Assembly (NCBI RefSeq): GCF_028583425.1
Contig: NC_072799.1
Coordinates: forward strand, 88,708,217-88,772,216
DNA: 64,000 bases
Origin: Eublepharis macularius
Taxonomy: Eukaryota > Chordata > Lepidosauria > Squamata > Eublepharidae
Direction: 5' to 3'
Shown: positions 21,199-31,613 of the stretch, piece by piece
Layout of the letters: each line of letters starts with the position of its first letter
Numbering within the stretch: position 1 is the stretch's first letter
Translations under genes and position numbers: made by a program
The notes under the pieces: generated by a model
Databases searched by the model: none
Told to the model about the DNA's origin: nothing
What the model saw: only the letters and a program-made list of their open reading frames with translations

Positions 21199-21470
21199 GG
21201 CCCTTGCCACACGTCCTTAAAGGGACAGTCCACTCACCAAACACTTCCAGCTTTCCCCCTCACTTTTGTCAAATGCTGCTCGCTTTTCCCCCTTCACTTT
21301 TGTCGGAGCCTTTTCGGGGACCGCAGGAAAGTGTGTTCTCAGAAAAAGCACCACAAAAATGGAAGCCAAACAGCCTGCTACCGTTTTGAAACCGGAGACG
21401 TGTGGAGTGAAGGGGGAAAGCCACCAGTGTTTGGGGAGTGGACCGTCCCTTTAAGATTGTGGAAATGGCC
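21199..21470. mobile_element. Harbinger-like MITE
   Basis: Left end GGCCCTTGCCACACGTCCTTAA faces right end TTAAGATTGTGGAAATGGCC (inverted). The shared AAAGGGAC(A/G)GTCCACTC follows on both sides. The 3-bp direct repeat TAT is at 21196-21198 and 21471-21473. The start GGCC(N)TTTCCA resembles the ends of the 11116-11317 palindrome, so both probably belong to PIF/Harbinger. No transposase. Confidence 0.6.
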
Positions 21471-21544
21471 TATATGTTGATAGTTTAAATGTGACTAGTC
21501 TGCCAACACTTAATGTGCTATAATGTGTATGATAATATAGAGCG

Positions 21545-21770
21545 GAATCACAAGTGACGCCTGACACAGGTTGGACACTTGTCAGCTTCCCTCAAGTTTT
21601 GATGGGAAATGTAGGCATCCTAGTCTTGCAGCTTGGCTCTCCAACTGCTGTCCAATGGACTTCTCAACAGTCACTTGTCCAACATTCCGCCAAGCTGCCT
21701 ACATTTCCCATCAAAACTTGAGGGAAGCTGACAAGTGTCCAACCTGTGTCAGGCGTCACTTGTGGTTCTG
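21545..21770. mobile_element. Palindromic MITE (ACAAGTGACGCC family), copy 2
   Basis: Ends GGAATCACAAGTGACGCC and its inverted form. Arms of about 75 bp match the copy at 7081-7280, including GATGGGAAATGTAGGC. The middle differs from copy 1. No clear target duplication. Confidence 0.65.
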
Positions 21771-21776
21771 CTCATA

Positions 21777-22495
21777 GTATTCAGGAGTTCAGTATTTCTT
21801 GATCTATAACATTTTATTTGATATCCTAAAATATTGCTAGTGACAGTTTGGGACATTTTCTGTCCAAGTGTTACTCTTTCTTCTGTTACGCCACCCTCCC
21901 CAAATGGCAAAAACTAAGATTTATATAATGTAGCACATGGTGGAGCAGTTTTAAGTTCTCTTTTTATAGTTTTGGGTATATTCACTATTTTGCTTGTAAA
22001 AAACTGACATTCTTCTAAATTTCATAAAAAATGCCAAATGGTACAATTTTATGTCCTTCTCCCTGTTGTAAAGCTATGCATGTTGCCCTGCCTTCCTCTG
22101 CATTTCTCCTTCAGCCTTCTCCTCCTGGTTTCTTTTACTTAAGGAACTTTACCCACCATGTCAATAGGTCTGCAAACAAGAAGTTCATTGTAATCATATC
22201 TCCAGCTGCAGCACCACTCGACAAACAGGGCCACAGTGTATAGGAACACTAAAGGGGATTAGCATGCTGAACTGGCACACTGGTTTTCATAGATTCAGAT
22301 TAAAAGGAGGCCAGTGGAAGGAGAATCTAAAGCTGGTTATAATTGACAGGAACAGGGGTGGGTTTCTTATTAGTATTTGCTTGCTTGGCCAGGAATTCAG
22401 GCATCAGAATATGGATTTACTTGTTCAACAGAACAGGTTACTAGATACTTTAATCTTACCTAGTGAGTTCTAGAGTCCTTTCTCAGTATTTGACT
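21777..22495. other. Intron, nothing recognised
   Basis: No exon or assignable repeat. Confidence 0.35.
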
Positions 22496-22503
22496 CTTAT
22501 ACT

Positions 22504-22740
22504 CAGGGCTTTTTTTCTGGGGAAAGAGGTGGTGGAACTCAGTGGGTTGCCCTCGGAGAAAATGGTCACATGGCTGGTGGCCCCGCCCCCTGATCTCCAG
22601 ACAGAGGGGAGTTGGGGCGCGGAGGGCAATCTCAACTCCCCTCTGTCTGGAGATCAGGGGGTGGGGCCACCAGCCATGTGACCATTTTCAAGAGGTTCCG
22701 GAACTCCGTTCCACCGCATTCCTGCTGAAAAAAAGCCCTG
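22504..22740. mobile_element. hAT-type MITE, copy 6
   Basis: A perfect 8-bp target duplication CTTATACT (22496-22503 and 22741-22748). Left outer arm type B, right type A. Same central CCCCCTGATCTCCAGACAGA block on both arms. Confidence 0.87.
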
Positions 22741-22748
22741 CTTATACT

Positions 22749-23740
22749 CACAATTTACATCTGGAAGATCTTTAAGCCAACCATGTGTCACATTATATTA
22801 ATTCACTCCCCCAGTCCCCTATCTGAGAATATGACTTTTTAGTACCCAGTTGGTGCTGGTAAAAGCCGCTGCCTACCTGATCTTCAGGGGTACAGGTAAG
22901 CATCCAGGATATTTTGCCAAAGCTTTCTTGCAGTTACCAAACTGCCTTGCAGCAATAACAGTCCCAAAGGCCTAGAAGCAGTTTATTCAAATATTCTATG
23001 TATTAATTTCCTTTCTACAGCCACACTCAAGGCAAGGTGCAACTGCTTCATTAATGCAAGAACAGGAAAGAGTGATCCTGTGATAAATGGAGGAGGGAAA
23101 GAAGGTAAACAGGAAGTAGGAGAAGGGGAAGACAGGATGGGAGGGGGAAACGAGAGGTAGGTGAGTGAGGGTGGAAAGGAGGGGGGCTTTGTGGGTACCT
23201 TTGGCATTTTGTGAGGGGGTGGTGAGTGCCATCCTAAAATGACTGCCACAGTAGATGGAGACAAACTAAAAATGGCTTTCTCAAGAGGCAGACCCAAATT
23301 GAATGCTTCTCTCCTCGCACCTCCTGAGAAGAAGGAAATCCTGAAAGGGGAGAGTGGTATGGAACCACACACTGACTATGGAAAACCCAGATGTTTACTT
23401 GTCCTCCTCCTTCTCCAATGGAAAAACCTTTCATTTCAATAAGAGCAGCCAATAACAAGCCCTGATTACAACAGCCCCACCCACTTTCTGAAAAATCTTG
23501 ATGGGTGCTATGGGTGCTATGGCACCTGTGGGCACCCTGGGGGGACCCTACGCTAGATGAAGGTTCCCTCTGCTTTCCCTGCACTACCCAGACCCCAACC
23601 AAACACCAAAATAAATTGCACTTGGCCATGGGCCCCAGGGTCTAGGGCCCTTAGGGCCCTTAGACTTTGTCCCGCTGGCTCTCCCTCTTCACAGGGTTCC
23701 TGCCTGAAGATGGACTTGACCTAAAAGAATGCAGATGTGA
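22749..23740. other. Intron with a long purine-rich tract
   Basis: The + strand at 23085-23200 is almost pure A and G, with several GGG runs. The rest (23230-23640) looks like an old repeat of unknown family. No exon is seen. Confidence 0.4.
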
Positions 23741-23744
23741 AGAC

Positions 23745-24190
23745 AGTGGCACACCCAGGGGAGGCACCAGGGTTTCTGGTGCCCGCAGCTGTCCCTATGT
23801 GCACGCGCATGCCCCAGACTGCGTGATGATGTCATTGTGTGATCATGTCATCACGCGGCCCCATTGGCCGGCGGGTGTTTGGGATGGCGCATGGAGGCTG
23901 CCCGTGCTCCCAGTTGGGTGCCGCAGGTGGCTGGGGAGGTTCCGCACACCGCCCCGGATACCTGCCATGCCTGGCCTGTGGCTGCTGCACCCGGCTGGGG
24001 GTGTGTTGGTGGCGGTGGTGGCGCCAGTGCAGGGCTGGCCAGCTGCAGCAGCTGCGGGCCAGGCACGCCAGCTCTGTGGCGCACGCCTCTGCCCCCGGCA
24101 CACCCTCTGGCACCCTCTTCGGCGCCTCAGCACCCGTCTCACCACCTCAATGGTGGCGCTGGCCCTAGGCACACCAGACCAGTTTATTCT
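23745..24190. other. GC-rich, CpG-rich dispersed repeat, unassigned
   Basis: All six frames are partly open only because stops are rare in GC-rich DNA. A 36-bp near-palindrome GCGTGATGATGTCA...TGTCATCACGC sits at 23821-23856 and resembles in kind the palindromic cores at 10134-10164 and 6063-6085. It begins near ACACCCAGGGG and ends near CCTAGGCACACC. This is probably a non-autonomous DNA transposon, but I could not define the ends. Confidence 0.35.
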
Positions 24191-24209
24191 TATATAATAA
24201 TAAATTATA

Positions 24210-24441
24210 ATATTCAAATAATATTCAGGACAACTTAACGCCTACTCAGAGCGGTTTACAAAGTGTATTATTATTATCCTCACAGCAATCACCCTGTGAG
24301 GTGGGTGAGGCTGAGAGAGCTCCGAGAAAGCTGTGACTGACCCAAGGTCACTCAGCTGGCTTCAAGTGGAGGAGTGGGGTATCAAACCCAGCTCTCCAGA
24401 TTAGAATCCTGCCGCTCCTAACCACCACACCAAACTGGCTC
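24210..24441 (-). mobile_element. tRNA-derived SINE (Sauria type)
   Basis: On the - strand: GAGCCAGTTTGGTGTGGTGG (A-box region), GGGTTTGATACCC (B-box), a CACAGGGTGATTGCTGTGAGG body block and a tail at low coordinates. This is the standard squamate SINE architecture and it is fairly well preserved. Confidence 0.75.
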
Positions 24442-24635
24442 CCAGTTCTTGGCAGGGGGAATACACAGCAGCAGTCGCACAAACTGGTTAAGGTTCAATT
24501 GATTAAAGAGCTAACACACTGGAAAGAGAAAGAAAAGATGAAGAGAGCATGCTTAGCTACAGGGCTGGAGGTAGTGAAGTTCCAAGAAGCAGGACGCAGC
24601 CGGAGAATAGCATTCTGATGACACACAAGAAAATA

Positions 24636-24762
24636 GATCCTGAGGAGTTAGCCATGTTAGTCTGTAGTTGCAAAATAGCAAAGAGTCCAGTAGCACCTTT
24701 AAGACTAACCAACTTTATTGAAGCCTAAGCTTTTGAGAGCCACAGCTCTCTTCATCAGATGC
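24636..24762 (-). mobile_element. Penelope-like 3' end fragment
   Basis: On the - strand it reads CTGATGA, a GAGAGC/GCTCTC hairpin, AAAAGC, then AATAAAGTTGGTTAGTC and AAAGGTGCTACTGGACTC, ending in TAACATGGCTAACTCC. Same 3' terminal sequence as 26325 and 44115, but a single forward copy with no inverted partner. Confidence 0.55.
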
Positions 24763-24784
24763 ACAGAGAGGAAAAGAAAGAGAC

Positions 24785-25140
24785 CCACATTCCTACCTGA
24801 TTAGTTTTTCCCAGGCTGCCCCCTGCAGTGGCTTCTTCTCTTCTTGTACATCAGCCATTGCATATTCCAACATTCGCTTGTCACCAGAGCCAGATCGCTG
24901 CACCAGCACCCGAACCATTGGCAGCAGTGCCTTGGCCAGTGAGGTGGGAGAAGGCAACAGGCACGGCTTTACGGCTGTCATAATGGCCTCCCAGAACTGC
25001 ACAGCTACCAGCTAAGTCCAAGGCGAACCCCTGAGATGCTGGCAGCGCGGCCGGGGCACATCTCCTAGCACGACCCATCTTCTCCCCACCAAATTTTGTT
25101 TGCTGGCAGAACAACATCTTCTCGGGTAGATGTTGCATTT
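24785..25140 (-). other. Unassigned segment with gene-like composition
   Basis: On the - strand two overlapping frames (25138-24881 and 25002-24793) read protein-like sequence such as MQFWEAIMTAVKPCLLPSP. They stop at CTAATCAG|GTAGGAAT, a good splice donor, directly upstream of the Penelope-like fragment. I do not recognise the protein. It may be a retrocopied exon, part of a longer mobile element that includes the Penelope-like end, or chance. Confidence 0.25.
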
Positions 25141-26060
25141 TTGTTTTGACAACTGTTCCAAAAAGGTTGCCTACCCCTGATCCACTAACTCTAAACTATT
25201 ATTGTCTTCTATTTGTGGTGAGATTTAATCACTGTCGTGAACTCTTCATTCTCCCCAATTTAATATGTAAGTAATTTATATGCAGTGATCCCTCTTAAAA
25301 CCAGTATTTAAGAATATGTATGCGTTGTTCCAGCAATAAGTGAGTTTCAGGTTTCCCTGGTACGAAACTGCATCCTTTCTTTGTCCCTCCCCTCTCAGTC
25401 ATCCCCTTCCTTTGCCTTCCAGCTCTCAAAAAAACAAACCCTGCTGTCTTGTCCTGATAGACGGATGTTAGCATGAATGTCTGTTTCGTAACCAGCATTT
25501 ATTTTACTCATACTACAAGGAGGACAAAAAGCAGTTACTCATGCTCTGCTAGAGCATCTAAGAATGACTCACCAAAGACTAATTTAGAAAATCCACCTAA
25601 GTGAAATGGCTGCTGTTCCAACATGAAGTCCTGCAAGCACATAATTTTTGCAGTGGAAACAGATTTTGGCTGCTTTGCCTGGCTTTCTTCACTGCAACAG
25701 CCAGGACGGATGGTTCAGTGCTTTGTTAGTTAATTTTTTTTCTCAGTGCCAACTTTCCTGGAGTAGTTAAGAGATTTTGGAAGGACAGGGCTGCTTGCAC
25801 AGTGCTTTGTGCACTAGCCACTTTGACACCGGCAGCCACACTAGAAAAGACTAATGAGCCATACCTAATATTTTGTGCGCTTGGGTCCTTTGAGCAGACC
25901 AAAAGCAACCCTCTCTCCCCCTGGTTAATCTCAAATGTTCAAGGTCAGTTAGATGTTTAAGAATGTTCTATTTTATCAGGTTTCTTTTTTATCTGAACAA
26001 ATCCCAGCCTTTTCTGAGTTAATCCATTTTTAAAGCATAGCTTGTCATTTGTCAACCAAC
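25141..26060. other. Intron, nothing recognised
   Basis: No exon or assignable repeat. Confidence 0.35.
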
Positions 26061-26064
26061 TACA

Positions 26065-26190
26065 TGCATCTGACAAAGTGGTCTGTAGTCCACAACAGGT
26101 TATGGCAGAATCAAAACTTGTTAGTTTTTAAGGTACCGCAAGTTTCCTGTTTACTTTTTTGCAACAAACTAACACAGCTGCCCTCTGGAG
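26065..26190 (+). mobile_element. Penelope-like 3' end fragment, second subfamily
   Basis: Reads CTGACAA, a GTGGTCTGTAGTCCAC hairpin, AACAGG, then CTTGTTAGTTTTTAAGG and an end AACACAGCTGCCCTCTGG. The order of parts equals that of the other copies, but helix and body bases differ, so it is a separate subfamily. Confidence 0.5.
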
Positions 26191-26324
26191 TTCTTGTTTG
26201 TTTAGTTACTCATTCAAACGTCTTTCTGAGAGTTGCATTTGCTTGAGCTCCGCCTACCAAACCCTAGTATAAACCATCACATAGCATCACTATTTATATC
26301 CAGATATATAGAATAGTTTTTTTA

Positions 26325-26520
26325 ATCAAAGAGTCCAGTAGCACCTTTAAGACTAACCAACTTTATTGTAGCATAAGCTTTCGAGAATCACAGTTCTCTT
26401 CGTCAGATGAGAACTGTGATTCTCGAAAGCTTATGCTACAATAAAGTTGGTTAGTCTTAAAGGTGCTACTGGACTCTTTTTGATTTTGCTACTACAGACT
26501 AACACGGCTAACTCCTCTGC
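26325..26520. mobile_element. Palindromic Penelope-like insertion
   Basis: An inverted left copy (26325-26398) faces a forward right copy (26409-26520). Both include CGAAAGCTTATGCTACAATA and GGTGCTACTGGACTCTTT, and the right ends ACACGGCTAACTCCTCTG. The flanks AGTTTTTTTA and AGTTTTTTAA suggest a short target duplication. The inverted arm preserves CTGACGA...GAAA on the - strand. Confidence 0.6.
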
Positions 26521-26529
26521 ATCTATGAC

Positions 26530-28290
26530 CAGTTTTTTAAAAGTATTTTTCCATATGTAGTATTAAATGAATTACAAGTACCAATCTAGTAGGAACATCA
26601 GTTTTTGACAGTTGAAAAACGATTGCAATGCATTTTATGACCTTATCTGCCGAACAATTACTTGGATGCCTCAATTTTTATGTTAACATGGCATGACTAA
26701 CATTAACTAATGCACACCTGCACACATACACAAGAACAGATTGTACGGGTAACCCAGCCCCTACAATTACTTCCATCACCAGCAGCCCCAGAGGACACAG
26801 GGCAGGACCACAATGAAGCCGTGGCCATAATAAGGGACGGCGTCAAGGAACCGGCACCGCCCCCACCACAGAGGTAACTTGTCAGTTAAATTGGAGAAAA
26901 TCAATATTCTGCCATTTCTTTTGGGAAAGGAAGGCTGGACATGGATTAGTTTCCTATATTCAAGTCAAGCAGACTGTCCATTAGATCACTGTTTTAAAAT
27001 ATGCTCAAGTGCACATAGAAAGTCTAAAATTAGAAGTTGATTTCTGTTCACAGCTCTGAACTGTTAAATATAAGGAACCCCCCTCTCCCCACCCCACCCC
27101 ACCTCTCTTGCTAGGGTGTTTGTTTCCAGTTGGTTAACCTAGGGGCTTTTATCAGGAACCAAGAAAAGGAGTGCTGACTAGGGAATCCCTGCTTACTTTC
27201 TTTTTAAATGTAACTTTGGTCAAGCCACCCACCTGCATCAAATGGAAGTTATTTGCAAACCAGCCTTTTCTTGGTAATTTGACCAGAGGGAGTTGTCGTT
27301 TTCGCTTTGCTGTTCTTTTTTGCAAACCCAGGCATTGTAAAATGATCCCAGCTGAATTCTTGGACATCTTCGTACCAGTATTTAAGTGTTAGCCCTGCTT
27401 TTTCATCCAGTAAGTAAGGCAGTTTAAAAGAAAATCAAATAATACAATAGATAAAATAAATTAAAAAGCAGTAACCGGAACTACAATAAAATATGCGTAT
27501 GTACAGGCTCGTTGGTCTGGATGCACCAACTAAGTGTCATGGAGGCTCAAACTAACTTTAATGGGTATAGATTGTGTGTCACACGGCAATAATCCAGACA
27601 TGGGTCAAAACTGAGCACCCCTGTAAAGCAAGAAGGGTGGGCCTGTCAGAATCACACAAACTGAGAAAACATTCTGGATTGAAGAGTCTTCTGGAGTTGT
27701 TCAAGATCTCATATTGCAGGGCAGAATAGGGGTTTTGATCCACAAAGTTCTTCGGATGATTGTCACCTTGCTAGGTGGTCTTTGGGAAGTATTTTGAAAT
27801 GTGCAGGCTATAAATGGTTATGCTGATGAGTAGTCGTAGGAAGATTCCCCCCCTTTTCCCCAGCTTTTGTTTTTTTAAAGGAAAAGACAACTGCCCTACT
27901 ATAGCATGCTTGGTTGTACCTGTGAGCTAGTGTAACAGTGGTTAAATCCTGACACCATTTGGTCATGACCTTGGTGAGCACTGTTAAATCCTGCAAGTTT
28001 ACATCTTTATGGAGAATGGAATTGTGTGCGCTGAAAGTCCCATACAGATGGCAAAGCAATATAGCCAGCCTCTGGTGGGAGAAGGCCAAGGGCCATCTGC
28101 TTTTCACGTTAGCAACCAGCTAGCTGTTGAGCTCTGTGCCCTGAATCTTGCCAGCAGGTGAATATTTACAGTTCCTAAGGGGCTCATTTTGCAGGGCTAC
28201 AAGAACCCTGCTGAAGAATAAAACAAAAACCTATTTCGTTAAGAAACTGTTTCTATTTTTAAATCGTTATTTTTAAACCTCATCTTCAAT
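26530..28290. other. LNX1 intron, nothing recognised
   Basis: About 1.8 kb with no exon or assignable repeat. A poly-pyrimidine C-rich run lies at 27076-27110. Confidence 0.4.
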
Positions 28291-28311
28291 TTTGCTCCCT
28301 TTCCAATGTGA

Positions 28312-29095
28312 CGAAAGCCAAAAGGGAAGCCCCCGGGGGCTAAGGCATGCAACAACAACAACCGGAGGACGCCACAACAGTAATAGTTATATAATAATTT
28401 ATAATAAAGTGCAAAGGTGCAATGGTGTATAAACAAGGTACAAAAATTCCAAAAATACAATAACTACAATAAATACAAAACAGCGGTCTGTCGCCAAGGT
28501 AATTAATTTTACAACCATACAATGATGGGCTCAACTGGAGGTGGAGAGTGCAGTAAGGAAGGGTTGGAGAGAAACAGTCCAGAAGATCACACAAGGAGTA
28601 AAAGGGACCACGCTAGCCGACGGGCTAAAGCTTCCATTTACAATTCCCGTTTCGGATAGTATTTATTTTTAATTGTTGTATATCTTTACAGTTGGGGGGT
28701 ACATGTAGGAATGTGGTTTACCAGTGATTATTTATTATTATATTGTATTTAACAACCCTTAGAGACTAGCCCTGGAAGAAGAAGCTCCGAAACGGGAATT
28801 GTAAATGGAAGCTTTAGCCCGTCGGCTAGCGTGGTCCCTTTTACTCCTTGTGTGATCTTCTGGACTGTTTCTCTCCAACCCTTCCTTACTGCACTCTCCA
28901 CCTCCAGTTGAGCCCATCATTGTATGGTTGTAAAATTAATTACCTTGGCGACAGACCGCTGTTTTGTATTTATTGTAGTTATTGTATTTTTGGAATTTTT
29001 GTACCTTGTTTATACACCATTGCACCTTTGCACTTCATTATAAATTATTATATAACTATTACTGTTGTGGCGTCCTCCGGTTGTTGTTGTTGCAT
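28312..29095. mobile_element. Long inverted-repeat retroelement-like insertion
   Basis: Two arms of about 305 bp (28350-28654 and 28790-29092) are nearly identical in inverted orientation, with a spacer of about 135 bp. Exact 15-bp direct repeats CCCTTTCCAATGTGA (28297-28311 and 29096-29110) flank the whole. Both arms contain the same open frame, one per strand, so it is a mirror artefact and not a gene. The arms start GCAACAACAACAACCGG. The long, variable-length target duplication points to target-primed reverse transcription. A Penelope-like origin is possible but not shown. Confidence 0.65.
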
Positions 29096-29110
29096 CCCTT
29101 TCCAATGTGA

Positions 29111-29686
29111 AGCTGTCACTTAGTGCTTCCCATACTGAAGGATGCAGAAGTTATTAGAAGAGCAGTTGCTGCATTGGCCCCCAAATGCAAACAAATATGA
29201 AAAAGGTTTTATGGGACCGGAAATGGGCTGTCTTTTTAATGGGCTGAATGGGCAGTCTTTTTAAACTACTCTTCCTGGCTACCATTGCATCTCTCGACAT
29301 GTTTTCTTCGTGTGTCAGATGTCTTGTGTAGAGAGACTCATAGTAACTGGCATCTTTTGGAAAACCTGCGGGTGTAGTTTGACAGCATTTAGAAACATAC
29401 TTTTATTAAAGACAAAAGATATGCAGCCGTCTTCTTGCTCTGGGACAAAATGCTCCTAGTTCTAAAAAATATTCTGATTTGCTTGCCTTTCTATGGAAGA
29501 TGTTCAGGTTGCATCTAATATGCAAGTGGAGAGCTTTTGAGTGTCCCCCAGCCACTAAAATCTCCCCCCACCACACCCCGAGCTCTGTTGCACAGGTTGG
29601 GGTGGCATTGCATATGCCGCAAAGAATGTGTTGACCATTTTAATCCATTGAACATTTATTGTTCAAATTTTTAAAAATATGGTAAT
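29111..29686. other. Intron, nothing recognised
   Basis: No exon or assignable repeat. Confidence 0.35.
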
Positions 29687-29908
29687 GAGCTTGGCAAGTT
29701 GTAGTGGTTAGTGTCAGACTAGGACCTGGGAGTCCCAGGTTTGAATCCCCACTCTGCCATGTACGCTTAATGAGCCATCTTGGGCTAATCACAGCCTAAC
29801 CTACTTCACAGGGTCGTTGTGGGGAAAAAACAGAGGCATGGAAAATTGTGTAAGCCACCAGAGATCTCCTTTGGGGAGAAATGAGAGGTATAAATAAGGT
29901 AAATAAAT
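29687..29908 (+). mobile_element. tRNA-derived SINE (Sauria type)
   Basis: tRNA-like head with TAGTGGTTAGTGTCAGACTA and B-box GGTTTGAATCCC, the body block CAGCCTAACCTACTTCACAGG, and the tail GGTATAAATAAGGTAAATAAA. Full-length in layout. Confidence 0.78.
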
Positions 29909-30099
29909 GGCAGGCTAGTTCATTTGGGAGCTCTGAGTGAGCTAATAAAGAAAGGCTGATAAGCCTAACTGCCAGTTGGCTCAGTACTCTTTGTGAAATG
30001 CCTGCTTAACTGCAGTACAATAATTCTTCTTAGGTAGAATTCTTACAGAATTAGGGGTCTAATGGAAGGCTGCAAGTGAGTTTTCCCTTAAAGATGCGT

Positions 30100-30715
30100 G
30101 TAAAGTGCCTTGGTTCAGCATATCTACAGGATGCCTGCCTCCCTATGCTCCATCCCAGCAGCTTTGCTCATTAAGGGCTCCTGCAGGTGCCAGCCTACAC
30201 ATGGGCGAAATCAACAGCAGCCCGTACGTGAGCTTTCTCTGTGGTGTCCCCTCCCCTGTGAACAGCCTGCCTGCCTAAGTCAGGACACTCTCCTGGCTTT
30301 CTGCAAACAGTGCAAAACCAAATTATTCAAAAAGGCTTTTTGCTCAGATAGGAGGGTTGTATTATAGGGAGAGGGTCTCTGATGCTTCGCGAATGAGTTA
30401 TGGACCATGGACTTCACCACTATGTTGCCTTACATATTATCTGTTGCTTTAAATATGTACTCCTATGAGCTATCTGTGCTTCATGTTGTCTAATGTCAGT
30501 CCTAGAATTATGTTCTGTTTCAGCATTTCTTCAACTCTCGATTGGATTCTTGCTAATGCTATATCTTTATTTTACCCTATGGCATTCTTTAAGGAAATGT
30601 CCTTAATACTGTACGGAAATGTCCTTAATACTGCTTGTACTAATCTCACACTGTGTAAGCCACCTTGAGTCTCAGTGAGAAAGGCGGACTATAACATACA
30701 TACATACATAAATAA
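30100..30715 (+). mobile_element. LINE 3' fragment (L2-like) with ATAC tail
   Basis: Reads into a 3' region ending TGTAAGCCACCTTGAGTCTCAG, then GAGAAAGGCGGACTATAA and a short (ATAC)n tail at 30696-30710. This tail type belongs to L2/CR1-clade LINEs of squamates. Within it, GGAAATGTCCTTAATACTG occurs twice in tandem (30593-30633). No usable open frame remains. Confidence 0.4.
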
Positions 30716-30895
30716 GGTCACAGCAAACTATGGCAACCCCAGAGGGTTTTTCAAGGCAAGAGATGAACAGGGAGGACGTTTGCCATTGCCTGTGTCTGCA
30801 TCATGGCCCTCCCTGGGCTTCAGTGCTGGTCCCCCACCCGCTTAGCTGCTGCATTCTGGCAAGATCTGGTCAGCCTCGGCCATCCAGGTCAGACT
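30716..30895 (-). mobile_element. Degenerate 5S-derived SINE
   Basis: Retains TTTGCCATTGCCTG and the CCGCTTAGCTGCTGCATTC remnant of the antisense 5S block. More decayed than the other 5S-derived units. Confidence 0.45.
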
Positions 30896-31454
30896 CTTAA
30901 GGAGAAGCAGGGTGCAATTTAAAGCCAAAAACTGTACAGGGAAAGAAGACTCCACCAATGCTGCTTCCCCAATTTTAAAAACTACTAGCTGCTTTGATCT
31001 TATAAGCAGGAGTTCTTCATGTCCGACGTCACATTCAGTTTGGGGACCAGCCCACCTAATCCAATTGGCAAATGACAAGTCTACGTTACTTGCTCACCAC
31101 CCTCTCTAAAACTTTTGTAGCATGTTTTGGTTGTCAGGGCTAAAAACTCAAGACATGCTGGTTTTAGTCCACCAGGATTATGGTTGCCGCAGCAGTTATT
31201 GAAGTGAGGGAGACTTCTGCTCTGCGGAAGGAAACGTCACCCTGACTTTTTATTACTGGGCACAGCTAGGAAGTGTGAAGTTTATGACTTAAAGCAACTG
31301 CACTATGCAGAACATGTCGTTCGTGGTAGATGTATATAATTTTTATATAATTTTTCAAAACATCTGACAGGTAAGAAGCAACACAGAATCACCTGAACAA
31401 TTGTTTAAATCGCTCATGGGACTTCTAAACAGAATGATTTTTTTATCCCCTTAG
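30896..31454. other. LNX1 intron before the PDZ4 exon
   Basis: No repeat is recognised. It ends in a T-rich run and the acceptor CCCCTTAG. Confidence 0.45.
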
Positions 31455-31613
31455 GTATTTGTACAGCTGCAAAGAAATTGTGTTACGAAGAAATACAGCA
31501 GGAAACCTTGGCTTCAGTATTGTAGGAGGACATGAAGAAAACAACGGGAATAAGCCATTCTTTATCAAATCCATTGTTGGGGGGACTCCAGCCTATAATG
31601 ATGGAAGAATCAG
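31455..31613 (+). CDS. LNX1 exon: start of PDZ4
   Basis: This 159-bp exon has acceptor CCCCTTAG and donor TCAG|GTAATG. It completes the Arg codon and reads [20 protein letters not shown], then [20 protein letters not shown], then [12 protein letters not shown] and a split Arg codon. NLGF is the carboxylate-binding loop of PDZ4. The sequence is very close to mammalian LNX1, with small changes such as YGY-to-HEE in the loop. PDZ4 is thereby cut at nearly the same place as PDZ3 (after the DGRI motif). Confidence 0.93.

Noticed and set aside
23667-24217. Overlapping long frames on both strands
   Set aside because: All frames are partly open because the repeat is GC-rich; low-complexity translation and no family match.
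28340-29123. Two identical 80-residue proteins on opposite strands
   Set aside because: They are the mirror images of one inverted repeat, not genes.
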